Shown piece after piece: positions 11,942-22,130 of a stretch of DNA of 64,000 nucleotides. The stretch comes from Mesostigma viride. Taxonomy: Eukaryota; Streptophyta; Mesostigmatophyceae; Mesostigmatales; Mesostigmataceae. The stretch covers positions 62,001 to 126,000 of the forward strand of contig RPFO01002102.1 of assembly GCA_009746045.1 (NCBI GenBank), read 5' to 3'. How positions within the stretch are numbered: position 1 is the stretch's first letter; each line of letters begins with the position of its first letter. A model generated the notes under the pieces. It searched no databases and was not told the DNA's origin. It saw only the letters and a program-made list of their open reading frames with translations. The position numbers and the translations under genes were made by a program.

Positions 11942-13903
11942 TTCATGTCCCACGTAGCTCCCACAAAAACCAGCATCTTCATTAAAACAATAAGTGGAAG
12001 CATACATGTGACACTAATTGACATGCCCGGAGGCACGCCGTTCAAGGCCCTTCATGAAGTACGTTGCCCTAGAGGCAACCAAGACAAGGGTGGGTGGGTG
12101 GGGAGCAAAGAAAGAGGCCGACAAAACCAGCCAGAGCGGCTTTTAGTCGCAAAACCTCCCTTATCCCTAGCTAACTGACGTCATTAAACCCTTATGTTTA
12201 GTGGATGCTAGTAAGACGCTAACCGTACAGACCGGGGGTAGAATATCCCGAATCTGCACGGCTAGTATTAAATAATGCGTAGGTTGTTCTTTTCAGGGGC
12301 ACTGCACCTCACGCCCCGTTCCGCCCGGGTATAATCAACCCAAGCGCGGAACGCACATTTTATTTAATTCATTTTTCAACCATGCACTATATTGCATCTA
12401 CTAATCACAAAAGCTCTAGCCAAACAGCTACGAGTAAACACTGCGACCTATAAGCCGCTCATCCAGCGGCCTCTTGTTCCCGCATTCACGTATAGAAGAA
12501 ACTCCGTTCAAAGAACCCCGATTCATGTCCCACGTAGCTCCCACAAAAACCAGCATCTTCATTAAAACAATAAGTGGAAGCATACATGTGACACTAATTG
12601 ACATGCCCGGAGGCACGCCGTTCAAGGCCCTTCATGAAGTACGTTGCCCAATCACCCCCGCCCTGGCTTTCCCTTGAAGCCGCACTCCACCTTGCTTGTT
12701 GTCACAAGTGACCGCCCTGCCGCAAAACGGGAGCCCCCCACATCGGGAGGCGTGTGCCCGGCGGCTGTGGATGCATAGCCAGGCCCAAAAAGGCCCAGCG
12801 CATTTGCACTGCGATTGCGCACGGCCAGCCTATCATGACCCCTCTCGGGGCCCCGAGTCGGTACCGCTATGGCCGTCTCCCCATAGACCCGGGGTGCTTC
12901 GAGAAAAAACGTGGACCTAGCCCAGGCCCCGCCAGCCCGGATGCCCGAGGCCACAGCCCCAGGCACCTGGCTGAACGAGAGTCCGTTCAGCCAAGACCGC
13001 ATTCCCCCCCGAGGTTTCTATGCGTGGGGAAAAAATTTCTAGCTTAGACGCTTTTCCCATCGCCGTCCCCAGCCCCAACCACCCCCCCTCGGCGGAAGGC
13101 AATTGCAAAGTTTGCTGGCCAGCAGCAATTTCCGAAGAAAAAGCCGCAGGCCGCGGACCGAGACACGGGTCGCCAGTACCAGCCATCCGGCTCCAACCCG
13201 GGGTGCAAGCATCCCCAGGTACGGAGCACCAGCTCGCGCACTGGGCCGACCAAGCGACAGTTGAGCACCTGTCACGGCATCCGGCCCACCAAAGACCCCA
13301 AGCTGGGGAAAAGGTGCGGACCGGAGGTAATCTTTTTCTTTTCTTTTAGTTAACCGGGCGAGGAACTACGCCTGGCCGGTTAACAACTGGAAGTCTCACC
13401 ACTGGCCAAGTGGCCAGTGCAACCAGTGCTTTTGGGATTTTGCTCCGCAGCACCCATAGCTGCGGCTGCCGCCGCAACGACAACGAGCAAAGAAAGAGGC
13501 CGACAAAACCAGCCAGAGCGGCTTTTAGTCGCAAAACCTCCCTTATCCCTAGCTAACTGACGTCATTAAACCCTTATGTTTAGTGGATGCTAGTAAGACG
13601 CTAACCGTACAGACCGGGGGTAGAATATCCCGAATCTGCACGGCTAGTATTAAATAATGCGTAGGTTGTTCTTTTCAGGGGCACTGCACCTCACGCCCCG
13701 TTCCGCCCGGGTATAATCAACCCAAGCGCGGAACGCACATTTTATTTAATTCATTTTTCAACCATGCACTATATTGCATCTACTAATCACAAAAGCTCTA
13801 GCCAAACAGCTACGAGTAAACACTGCGACCTATAAGCCGCTCATCCAGCGGCCTCTTGTTCCCGCATTCACGTATAGAAGAAACTCCGTTCAAAGAACCC
13901 CGA
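11942..13903 (+). mobile_element. 1.96-kb dimeric repeat, copy A
   Basis: This repeat is nearly identical to copies B (40393-42354) and C (48429-50392). It is a head-to-tail dimer. Unit 1 (11942-12521, 580 bp) and unit 2 (12522-13903, 1382 bp) share their first about 125 bp (start TTCATGTCCCACGTAGC) and last about 420 bp (end AAAGAACCCCGA). In unit 1 the 0.83-kb GC-rich middle of unit 2 is replaced by about 30 bp. Palindromes lie in unit 2 (CACTGGCCAAGTGGCCAGTG; GTTAACCGG paired with CCGGTTAAC) and near the 3' end of both units (GCCGCTCATCCAGCGGC). Frames of up to about 116 codons in the middle are shared with the other copies but match no family I know. There are no terminal inverted repeats and no target duplication that I can see. 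Confidence 0.85.
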
Positions 13904-14129
13904 TTTTCGCAGGACGAAGGTGAAGACGATGGCGATGGCGGCAGGTAGATCTCGCCAGTTTTCGCGCGAATTTCAGTGGCTGTTGGGTGGCACGACCATG
14001 ATGATGCGTTCAAAGGTTGATAATTAGGTTTCTACGAGTTTGTTGAGGTACTGGGGCAAAGGAAACGTAGTTTTTTCCAGTTTCTCACCCAACTTTCATG
14101 CGGAAACCCTGGAAACCGGCATACATATT

Positions 14130-15293
14130 ATAACGTTCGCTCGCTTTGCTAGCATTGCAGGCCGTGCCCCTGGCCTAGCGATCACGAACGAGCTTGGGGA
14201 AGGGGGGCCGACTAACAAGCAGAATTTACTAGCTGACCTCATTTATGCCGACGACATCACGCTCATCGAGAAGCCGGAGTCTGCCCAACTCTGGCTGGAC
14301 TGCCTGGCGCTCGAGGCTCGGGCGGTTGGTCTTGAAATCAGCCCCAAAACGGAGGCCCTAGCCCTCGGCATGGCAGGGCCCCCACCCACACTCCGCCTCT
14401 TAGACGATGCCGAGGTCAACTACCCTCCTTCAGGCCGCTTCAAGCTGCTCGGCAGTTGGCTTCCCGACTGCGAGGACGACATGACGACACGGATCGGCAT
14501 GGCGTGGGCGCACCTCCATGACCACCGCCGCTGGTGGAACAACCCCGCCCTACCCCGAATCGTCAAGCGTGACCTCTTCAAGGTCGTCATTCTGACGATC
14601 CTGACCTACGGCGCCGAGACGTGGACACTGACGCAGGAGCTGGAGCAACGACTCGACGGCGCCGTCACCAAGATGCTGCGCAAGGCCCTTAACATCCCCT
14701 TTGGTTTGCACATTAGGAATGAGGATTTGTACGCTGATTTGCCCTATGTTTCCCACATTATTAGGCACAGGCGCCTGGGCCTAGCCGGGCACCTGGCCCG
14801 CACAGATCAGGTAGATACATCAGATAGACTAGCTGGCACTGGTCAAGCCCGCCCAGCCTGGGCGATATGTCCTCACCTGGCGGGCCCCCGGCCGCGCGCG
14901 GCAGGGCCGCCACCCGTGGACTTTTCGTGATAGACTCGGCATGGACATGTGCTACACTAGACGTGACGGGCTCACCCCCGGGCAGCCTCCTGGTTTGTCT
15001 GTAATATGGAGGCAGATGGTACGCAAGGATAGATGGCAAGTAGTGATGAAGGAGACCACCCCCAAGCCTGTTGTGGGGGCTCCGCGTGTGACCAAGTATG
15101 GCATTCATAGCGATTTGGGCCGCGGTGCCCACACCCCTGTAACTAGGACCTAGATAGCTTATTATACCATCCATTCCATCCCATGTTCCCCTCCCACTGA
15201 GGACTTATGCTCACGTGACGCAGTCACGTGTCTATTAATTAATTAATTAATATTAATTAATTAATTAATTAATTAATATTATTACGTCAAGAC
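14130..15293 (+). mobile_element. 5'-truncated LINE with TTAA tail
   Basis: This is a non-LTR retrotransposon fragment. It holds the 3' half of the reverse-transcriptase ORF, a short 3' UTR, a perfect 8-bp stem-loop (CACGTGACGCAGTCACGTG, 15212-15230), then TCTA and a (TTAA)n tract to about 15293. The 5' edge is uncertain because the upstream 230 bp after repeat copy A cannot be assigned. Order of parts and tail are those of a LINE inserted by target-primed reverse transcription. Confidence 0.75.
14160..15153 (+). pseudogene. LINE reverse-transcriptase fragment (YADD)
   Basis: An open frame from about 14040 to 14930 encodes the back half of a LINE reverse transcriptase. The catalytic YADD box (Y69-D72 of that frame) sits in LADLIYADDITLI and is followed by a thumb-like region ending in the LINE hallmark TYGAETWTL (about residues 192-200) and an RHRRLGLAGHLAR motif. 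After a stop at 14928-14930 the C-terminal part continues in another frame at 14941-15153 (RQMVRKDRWQVVMKE, then PKPVVGAPR). Missing are the 5' domains (endonuclease, fingers), and the frame is broken, so it cannot be active. A paralogue with the same YADD context lies at 17204. Confidence 0.85.
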
Positions 15294-16165
15294 TCGGGTC
15301 TGCTGCGGCACCATACTTGGTATTTCCATGGTGTTTCGACTTCTTAACACATGTTTATTCATTCCGAACGCCCGGACTCTCGGCTAAACCGAGATTGTTG
15401 CAGACTTAAATTATTGGGTAGCTCCGAGCATGATGGTGCCTGCAAATAGCGTAAGGCGTGACCGTGGCTATTGCTACGGTATGCTGTATTTTCCTGGAAA
15501 TGGCCTCTGCCACCGGCTCAATAGTGCTTGCAGGCGTAAGTGTATCGTGTTTCTACCTAGTTTCTGCCAGTTTTCCACTTATTTCTACCGACCTCTGCCC
15601 AGCCTCTCTAAGACCGCCATCCTACTCGACGTTGCTTGCATGTCAGCCATAGCAGGTTGCCGTTGTGCAGTATTTAGGTGCTGTATACGTCGTCAAGCCG
15701 TGAATATATCGTGAGGATTGGATGTTGATGGTTTATACTGCGTTGATTGTGCAAGAAGATCAGCTATAGCCTATAGGTGCCCGTGATCATGGTGTATAAT
15801 GACTATAATCATGTGTTGTTAGCATCTTGCCACCATTTGCTAGCATGCATTCCAGCGTCATCTTTGCCTGCATGTAAGCTCATGGATCACTCAACCTATC
15901 CAAGCCTTGCATTACACGTGCCTCTTTCTTTCAGTATTAATTGCACGCGTTATTGAATGAAAATCCAGCACCTCCGTTCCCACGAGGCATGTGCTCAACA
16001 CGTTGTGAGAGTGGATGATGCTTTGGCTATGGCTGCCTGATTCAGTCATAATATTAGGTCATCCAGTCATGATGTTTGATGCATGTTTGATGCTGTATAA
16101 CTTATACAACACCTATTTTCAACGTTTTGACCCTCCAAGCTCACTATGGCCCCGTTTATGGGGCT
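15294..16165. other. No gene recognised
   Basis: The sequence is mixed-composition single-copy-looking DNA. A 94-codon plus-strand frame at 15430-15714 has no recognisable domain. Nothing else stands out before the LINE tail at 16166. Confidence 0.4.
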
Positions 16166-16204
16166 CGTGACGCAGTCACGTGTCTATTAATTAATTAATT
16201 AATT
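16166..16204 (+). mobile_element. Isolated LINE 3' end (stem-loop + TTAA tail)
   Basis: CGTGACGCAGTCACG (16166-16180) followed by TGTCTA and (TTAA)n repeats the end of the LINE at 15212-15293. It is a very short 5'-truncated insertion of that family; where its body starts upstream is not clear. Confidence 0.6.
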
Positions 16205-17084
16205 CATTCATGGGGCTCGTGTCGTTGCGTAATGTTGTCAAGGGCTCTCATGTTTCCCACTGTGTTGTACTGCGTTGTAATTGTGATGCTTATGAAAAAT
16301 AGCTCCAGTGGCCCAATGGGCCTGAGTTTTGTTTCACAGAGCCTGCATATGTTGCCCATAGCTCGTGCAAGAAGCCAGATTTTTTTCATGAACCATTTGT
16401 GAATAAGCACATGACTTGTGACCTAGCTAGGGTCAAGAAATCGCGGTCATGGTCAGACCCCCCTGTATTCAAACCAGTGTATCTCTCTAACGAATTAGCA
16501 TTTTGTAGGTCTGAGTAGCTCAAAAACTCCTTTGATTTATGGGCTTTCAGGAAAGTATATACATGACCATTAAAAAAAAATTTCCTTAGGTGCTATACGC
16601 GTTCTAAAAAAAGCTTACAACGCGATATATCGCGTTCTAAAAAAAAAAACAAAAAAAACACGGGCTGCCACACCTCCACCCCAGCTCTTGCGAGGGAACT
16701 GGGCCTCTTGAGACATGACTATTCCTGGACACATGGCGTGAACTCGACAACGCGGGCGTGGAAGGACAAGAGCAGTGCGTTGTCTGAGAGGAAAGGCGGA
16801 ATCCGTGTGGCTGTCTGTAGCTAAGGATCGATCTGCGCATATATCACTTAACACGTCGTACGTGCAAACTCAGCTAGTCCTAAAAATAGGACTGAGTATG
16901 CCAACTTTGAGATCATGTAGCGGTAATAGGGTAGAGGGGTACCCCATATCAAGGAGACAACCAGCGCAGGCCAGAAATCGGGAGAATCCGGACCATGGTA
17001 GCTCGAAGCTGCCGTTATCTTGTCCGCGTTTTCGAGTCGTTCAGGATGATGAATATGAATGGAGATGGAAATGTGTAGCCTTGT
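16205..17084. other. No gene recognised
   Basis: Contains A/T homopolymer runs and a perfect CGCGATATATCGCG palindrome near 16621-16634. Open frames at 16615-16854 (minus) and 16775-17140 (plus) show no domain. Confidence 0.35.
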
Positions 17085-17196
17085 GCATTGAAATTACTCT
17101 GATTTGGCACGCCGCAAAGGTGAAAACCATTTGCGTTTAGTGCCGGTCCGCGGAAAACGCGATCTGCAAATGAATCCATGCAGGCCGGAATCGAAC
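17085..17196 (-). mobile_element. SINE-like repeat, distal part (split by LINE)
   Basis: Read on minus, this matches the downstream part of the SINE-like repeat at 34262-34512: GATTCATTTGCAGATCGCG, then CGTTTTCCGCG and GGTTTTCACCTTTGCGG. It ends with a T-arm-like GTTCGATTCCGG. The partner segment lies at 18340-18500; the LINE between them carries the 8-bp duplication AATCGAAC at both edges. Confidence 0.7.
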
Positions 17197-18190
17197 CGGG
17201 CACGTGCGCGCTTTACTGCTCAGACTTAAGGGGTTCGAGCCAGGCTTGGACATCCTTAACGAGAGCGCGCACGGCGGGGTTAAACCTGGTTACCGCCTGG
17301 CCGACCTGATTTATGCGGATGACACCACCCTCATCGCGAGCCCCGAGCACATTCAGACCTGGCTGGACTGTCTGGGCCTGGAGGCGCGGGCTGTGGGGTT
17401 GGAGATTAGTGTCAAAACTGGGGCGATGGTCATTGGGGCCTCCAGTACACCACCGCTGCCGTGCTCGACGGGACGGAGGTCCCGTTCCGCGATCGCTTCA
17501 TGCAAACTGTTGGGGAGTTGGCTTCCTGACACTGCAGACGATGTGGACACCCGCATCGGCCTGGCCTGGGCCAGGCTCCGTTCGCTCATCAACACCTACT
17601 GGCGCTCGAAGGGCCTGCATGGGCGAGCACCGCAAGCGCATGCTCTTCAAGGTCCTCGTCCTCACGGTGCTCACGTATGGCGCCGAGGCGTGGACATGCA
17701 ATCACACCCAAACTGGCAGCTAGGCTCAACGGCACGGTTTACAGGATGCTCCGACAGGTCCTTAACGTAGGGTTTTCTGAGCGCCCGTCATCAGAGTCTT
17801 TTTATCATGGTATGCCTCGTATTTCGGACGAGATTAGGCAGCGTAGGATAGCATTTGTAGGACACCTTGCTCGCACCAGCCAGGTCGACACCGCCCTTGG
17901 TCTGGCTTGCCCCCAGCGGCTTGGCCAGCCAGGGCGACACATTCTGATCGACCTGGCCTGGCCCCAAGGGCATTCCCAAAAGGGTAGGGAAACCTGTCAC
18001 GAACTACACCCAGATGTTGCTGGACGACCTAGTGGTCCCAGCCCAGTTTGAACACCGCATCCACTCTCTCTCCCGTCTTTGGACTGCCGGCAGGACAAGA
18101 CGCGGTGGCAGAAGATTGTCAAGGCTCACACGCCCAACCCTGTGGGCAAGCCCCCTCCCCCCACGAGGAGGAGGCGTTTTGATGAGTAGT
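17197..18190 (+). pseudogene. LINE reverse-transcriptase fragment, frameshifted
   Basis: The translation from about 17204 carries the YADD catalytic box (LADLIYADDTTLI) some 40 codons in, then WLDCLGLEARAVGLEIS, closely matching the LINE at 14.2 kb. At about 17590-17620 the frame changes. The downstream thumb continues as KRMLFKVLVLTVLTYGAEAW in a second frame, then as QIRRRIAFVGHLAR-type sequence (EIRQRRIAFVGHLAR) from 17677 to 18051 in a third. The C-terminus (MLLDDLVVPAQFEHRIHSL, then a Pro-rich GKPPPP segment ending RRRRFDE-like) runs to the stop near 18189. Several frameshifts make it inactive. Confidence 0.85.
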
Positions 18191-18339
18191 GTAGTTAGGA
18201 TTTTCTAGACTATAGATATAGCTTAGAGTTAGGTTAGTTCGATTACGCGGCTTCCTCCACTCCACCCATCCATCATGGAATATGTGCTACATGATCTCCC
18301 AACGGAGGCATGTTATAATTGAATTTAATTAAATAATTT
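17197..18339 (+). mobile_element. 5'-truncated LINE inserted in a SINE
   Basis: The element is flanked by direct repeats AATCGAAC (17189-17196 and 18340-18347). Its 5' end is truncated inside the reverse-transcriptase gene. After the C-terminal codons comes a 3' UTR containing TGCTACATGATCTCCCAACGG; the CTCC/GGAG stem-loop is at 18296-18307, followed by an AT-rich TTAA-type tail (18311-18339). The same 3' UTR recurs at 24887-25160 (plus) and 59765-60100 (minus), defining one LINE family with at least three copies here. Confidence 0.85.
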
Positions 18340-18500
18340 AATCGAACTGGGGACCTCTCGCACCAACTTTTGCTGACTATAGGACGGACATCTCCGGATC
18401 CTAGGGCATCGCCAACTGACACCTACAGTCATCCGCAAAAGTTCTCCTTTAATTTCCGGGGAGTGATGCAAGCCTGTCGGATTTGGTACTAGATAAATCA
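18340..18500 (-). mobile_element. SINE-like repeat, tRNA-like part
   Basis: On minus this closely matches 34262-34420: GATTTATCTAGTACCAAATC at one side, then TCCGTCCTATAGTCAGC, CGAGAGGTCCCC and AGTTCGAT. The last three are spaced like the A box, a shortened anticodon arm and the B box of a tRNA (Glu-like in my judgement). It is interrupted at the B box by the LINE at 17197-18339. Confidence 0.7.
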
Positions 18501-18826
18501 TTCGAGATCTGTGTGTGTATTGAAATTATGGCTGGCTTACGTGTAGAGCGACTAGATGACCTAGACCGTGGGGCCGGAAACAGCTTGCTTGATCAGGGCG
18601 TGTGTTTCGAGCCTAACTGGCCGGGAGTGTCTAGCGGGGGGCACCATTGCTGCGATTGCTCTCCCACCATTTACGAGGAAATACCCGCAAATGGAAAACC
18701 ACTGAAAAGGTCTAGCTAGTCAGTGTAACGTGCCAAGCCTATCAGCCAGGCACGTTGGGAAAGATCTTCTCCTCTTTAATACGGGACTGTCGTCCCGGTG
18801 TTATAATTAATTAATTAATTAATTAG
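18483..18826 (+). mobile_element. LINE 3' end with C-terminal ORF remnant
   Basis: A 78-codon frame ending at 18719 has a His/Cys cluster (GGHHCCDCSPT) that could be the C-terminal zinc knuckle of a LINE ORF2. It is followed by a short UTR, a stem-loop (CGGGACTGTCGTCCCG, 18782-18797) and a TTATAATTAATTAA tail. Only the ending clearly identifies it as a retroelement; the frame itself is not recognised. Confidence 0.5.
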
Positions 18827-18925
18827 ACTCGTGCTCCCGTTGGGGAGTCACGGAGCATTAACCCCGGGATGGATGGATGGGTGCAAACAGTCCTACCGGT
18901 CTAATCTATCTAAAGCTATAGCAAT
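18801..18925 (-). mobile_element. LINE 3' end, opposite orientation
   Basis: On minus this reads TCTAATC...CACCCATCCATCCATCC, CGGGGTTAATGCTCCGTGAC, stem-loop CTCCCCAACGGGAG (18834-18847), ACGAGTCTAATTAATTAA. It is the same end as at 51130-51262. It shares the TTAA tract 18801-18826 with the plus-strand LINE end just before it, so the two elements meet tail to tail. Confidence 0.75.
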
Positions 18926-18954
18926 ACCAAGAAGAATGGGTCGTTGCCCTATTA

Positions 18955-19016
18955 GCGGGGGGGTGGGGGTGGAGGTGGGGGTGGGGGGGGAGGGGGTGGG
19001 GGGGAGGAGGGTGGTG
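18955..19016 (+). repeat. G-rich tract, potential G-quadruplex
   Basis: Runs of 4-8 G separated by T or GA dominate 60 bases. Many G-tetrad combinations are possible. No gene is attached to it. Confidence 0.7.
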
Positions 19017-19745
19017 ATTGAGGTTAATGCTTTTCAACGCATGGAGTCTTTCTTTCAGGGCGAATATGCGTCGTCTCCGTCCTGTCTGGGGTCGCTGGCG
19101 TGTCGACTGAGCTAGCCTCATCCCGCTCAAGGCGGGCCAGGAGGCGTGTGAGGCTGGTAAATTGGCGGGAGGGTTGACCGTGGCGTGCCTGGCGACCTTG
19201 CATCCTGATCATGCTCGCACGGTGCCACATGGGGATGGAAAGGGGCTTGTTTATCAGTTAATAAAGGCTGTGCCCAAAGCTATAGCCTATTGTACCGCGA
19301 GGCCGCAAGGGTGTGCCCTTACCGGGCGCCCTCCATATACCGGGGACGTGCGTTGACGACGACAACCTTCTCTCAGCGTCTCTGGGCTGTCAATTGTCTT
19401 TGATTTCAAGACTGAAATTGGCTCAGCACAGCGTAACCCTCGGCTACGGTCGGCCGTCTAGGTGCAGCTTGGGCCGCTGCTGGCGAGTTCTGAGTGCCCT
19501 GAGACCCCTGACTCTGATAATCATCTAGACCAGGCTGATCCCCTTATTCCCCTAGTGCAGGCCCTCCTCGTCCATGGCCGCGTCCATCCATATCAGCGCT
19601 GCGCCGCTGCTCGAAGCCAACCCCACGTCCACGTTGTTGTGATGCTTCCTCACTCATGTGGGCCTTGGATCAGGTCTGTTACAGGCTAGCCAACTGCATG
19701 GCCACGCAATATACACTGCTGAACCCGAAATGACAAGTGTTACCG
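19017..19745. other. No gene recognised
   Basis: Several overlapping short frames on both strands (64-94 codons) are open, but none shows a domain or convincing exon borders. Confidence 0.3.
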
Positions 19746-20162
19746 CTAGTCAAGCCCATAACTGCCACCCGCTGGCGCCACCCGGTTTTCCTTGTCACTG
19801 TCGCTGTCGCTGTCGCTGCTGTCACTGACACTGATGAGCTCTGGCACCCTGCTGCCACCAGCCCCGTCGTCAGCCCGCTGTTGGCTCGCGATGACAGCGT
19901 CGTCACCGTTGGCGTGGTAAACATGCAGGCGACAGCCCGTCGTTGCCGCCCCGCGGGTTATACCTTGGCACCTCGCGATCGCCAAGAAGCTCCTCGTCCC
20001 CCACAGCGCCTGCCTCAAGGTCGCTATCGTAACCACGAGAGGCGAACGTCTCGATCCCACTGCGTTACACGCACGCTGAGAGGTTGGGGTAATTTCCTGA
20101 AGCGGCACTCTCCGCCACTCCAGATTTCTGTCGATCGACAACCCTGTCGACTCGCGTCGCAC
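19746..20162 (-). CDS. Coding-like frame with acidic Ser-Asp tail
   Basis: A 138-codon minus-strand frame ends in a stretch VPELISVSDSSDSDSDSDKE followed by about 15 residues and a stop. Acidic Ser/Asp repeats next to Lys are common in nuclear or structural proteins, but nothing here identifies a family. It lies directly downstream of the minus-strand frame at 20180-20697 and could be a later exon of the same gene; a splice junction between 20180 and 20162 was not resolved. It may equally be part of a decayed mobile element. Confidence 0.3.
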   Translation of the reverse strand: MRRESTGLSIDRNLEWRRVPLQEITPTSQRACNAVGSRRSPLVVTIATLRQALWGTRSFLAIARCQGITRGAATTGCRLHVYHANGDDAVIASQQRADDGAGGSRVPELISVSDSSDSDSDSDKENRVAPAGGSYGLD

Positions 20163-20179
20163 GCTGCATGATTTCCAGC

Positions 20180-20697
20180 GATGGCTCCTTCAGCCGACTC
20201 GATCTCTGCTAACCGCCTGTAGCGCTCTGCACCGCTCGTCGCTCCCGTCGAACTGGTCCCGCAGCAATCCCCCCGTCACCAACTGCGCCTGCGAACGCAC
20301 GTTGTGCGCCCAAACCTCCTGCTGCCTGCGCGAGCTCTCGTCGCACCGCACCAGCTGGCCCCGCAGCTCCTTCTCGCCTGGCCACCAACTCCTCGCGCAC
20401 CCGGTCGACCAACGCTGTGATTACGGACTCTATTCCGACCAGACCGTGCAGCTCCTGTTCAATGTCGTCTGCGCTTCGGTGCGCCGGAACGACGATGGTC
20501 CGGACATGCTGCAAGATGCGCTCCCAGTCCTCGACCTGGTCGTCGACGAACTGCGCAAAGTTGCGATCAACAGGTGGCCGATCTGCAAGCAATATGGATA
20601 AATCTCGAACAACACGACGCAATTCAGGGGATATAGAACCACCATCAGCCTGCCGAGGAAACCGGAAATCCTGCTGCCGCGGTTCTTCCTGCACCAT
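20180..20697 (-). CDS. Helical coding-like region, one frame change
   Basis: From about 20697 downward the minus strand encodes a helical, charged protein (for example VDRNFAQFVDDQVEDWERIL, later DDIEQELHGLVGIESVITAL). Near 20360 the coding character shifts by one frame: KELRGQLVRCDESSRRQQEV and RDQFDGSDERCRALQAV continue to a stop at about 20190. The heptad-like spacing suggests a coiled coil. A gag-like or LINE ORF1-like protein would fit, but so would a cellular coiled-coil protein. The frame change is either an unrecognised intron or a mutation. Confidence 0.4.
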
Positions 20698-20837
20698 TCG
20701 ACACCGACGAGCTTCACCACGTCGTCAACGCTGCGGCGCAGCAAACAGCAACAACCCTCCTGGTCGTTCCGTCGAGACTGTTTGTAATTTGAGTTAACGT
20801 TTTTAAGTGCAATGTATAATAAGGGATATTGTTGCAA

Positions 20838-21660
20838 TGCAGCAATTAATTATGCGAATGTGGTTGTCCAGAACGGAGCTTTGTTAAAAATGGATAGGAT
20901 TACAGCACAGCTCATGCAGGCACTTGAGGGCTTAGACACGAGCTTGCCAAGTCAAGGCAACACACGTGAGGCAGTGACCTCGCAAGATGACCAGTTGGCA
21001 CTGGCCTATATTCTTTATATACTTGTTCACCATGTGCTTTGCTAGGCGTGAGCAGCATCGTCGGGCCTGGTCGATCAGGATTAACACCCCCGTACAGTAA
21101 TAATAACCTGTACAGCGTCCAGATCCTATACAGCAGGTCTGTTATACAGGCACAGTGACCACAGAGTACAGTTTACACAGTGATGATTGCATCTGCACCC
21201 AATAGTCCACGACTAACTAAGCCTGCGGTACCAACAGACCACAGGTTAAGGTTCCTATTTCCTGCGTACGACGTATTAATATCCAATACCGTCGTAGGTA
21301 CAGCAACTAATTCCTGTCAGCCCAGGAATTACTGTCGACCCAGTATATATATGCCGTCGGCACATATTCACGCACGACTTGGAAGAACAGCCGGCTCGCG
21401 CTCGCGCGCGACCGGGAAGTCAGAACGCCGTAACTTTCTTGATACTTGTCGGAATGAACTCGTTCCGGTGCCGCTGGAATCGTAGAGATATGCCAAATCA
21501 GGAACATGCCAATGCGCTTGGCGTTAACCGGCTGGTATGGCTGACGACGGAGCTCAGATCTTTTGCGTCTGAGGAGCCCCAAATTCGGTCATACCACTTG
21601 CATTCGATGCGTTTTTTTCAGACGCACACGCCAGTATAATTGGTTACGGCTGAAACGCAG
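20838..21660. other. No firm gene
   Basis: A 77-codon plus-strand frame at 20812-21045 contains a plausible helical segment (MDRITAQLMQALEGLDTSL) but no domain or exon context. Downstream, 21100-21200 is rich in TATACAG/TGTACAG motifs. Other frames to 21639 are not recognisable. Confidence 0.3.
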
Positions 21661-21678
21661 TATTGCCAAAGTCAGTTA

Positions 21679-22130
21679 CTCGCGTGACAAGCAGCTATCA
21701 TGACGACCCCAAAAGCAAAACGGGGTTTGGAAAAGGAGCTTGCCGGCTCCCAGCCCAACCCACTCGCCATCGTCCTGGCCGGCCCAGCAGTTCTGGGCCC
21801 GCGCCAACCCACCGCCAGCAAACCCATCGCCAAGCGCCTCGTCTGAGCCCAAGAAACCATGCCACGACCGCTACAAATGGAGCCAATGCTTGCCTGGCGA
21901 CAGAATGTTCTCCCTCCTCGAGTGGCAGGGGCTGTCGCCGCAGGAAGTCGTCAAGGTCCTCCACTGAGTTCCTCGCACAGGAACGGAAGCTCTTCGTGCC
22001 CCAGAAGGGGGGGTCGGCTATCGACTACCGCGACACGTCCTGGCTCTACACTTATGACGAACCACGCCAACGCCTGTTTATCTTGACCAGCTACACTATA
22101 CTTTTCGTCCGAGGGTGGTAAAAAGGATCC
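21679..22130 (+). pseudogene. N-terminal relic of LINE ORF1-type protein
   Basis: Two alternating frames encode an Ala/Pro/Ser-rich N-terminus, then SPSASSEPKKPCHDRYKWS, LLEWQGLSPQEVVKVLH and, in the next frame, FLAQERKLFVPQKGGSAIDY ending in a stop at 22121. The layout (Pro-Ser linker, WK...EF segment, then a Tyr/Arg-rich piece) parallels the ORF1 element at 58041-58460 (SPSASPEPKRSRP, then PIEFMKAVFYGTRTSLLAL). The rest of ORF1 is absent; the relic stops at the 55-bp module shared in inverted orientation with 55962-56016. Confidence 0.45.

Noticed and set aside
11942-13903. LTR retrotransposon interpretation of the dimeric repeat
   Set aside because: Repeated parts are at the starts and ends of two tandem units, not two outer LTRs; there is no target duplication and no primer site or purine tract in the right places.
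11942-13903. Classic Helitron interpretation
   Set aside because: The ends are not TC...CTRR, and the one known target is C|A, not A|T; the hairpin is about 50 bp from the end rather than about 11 bp.
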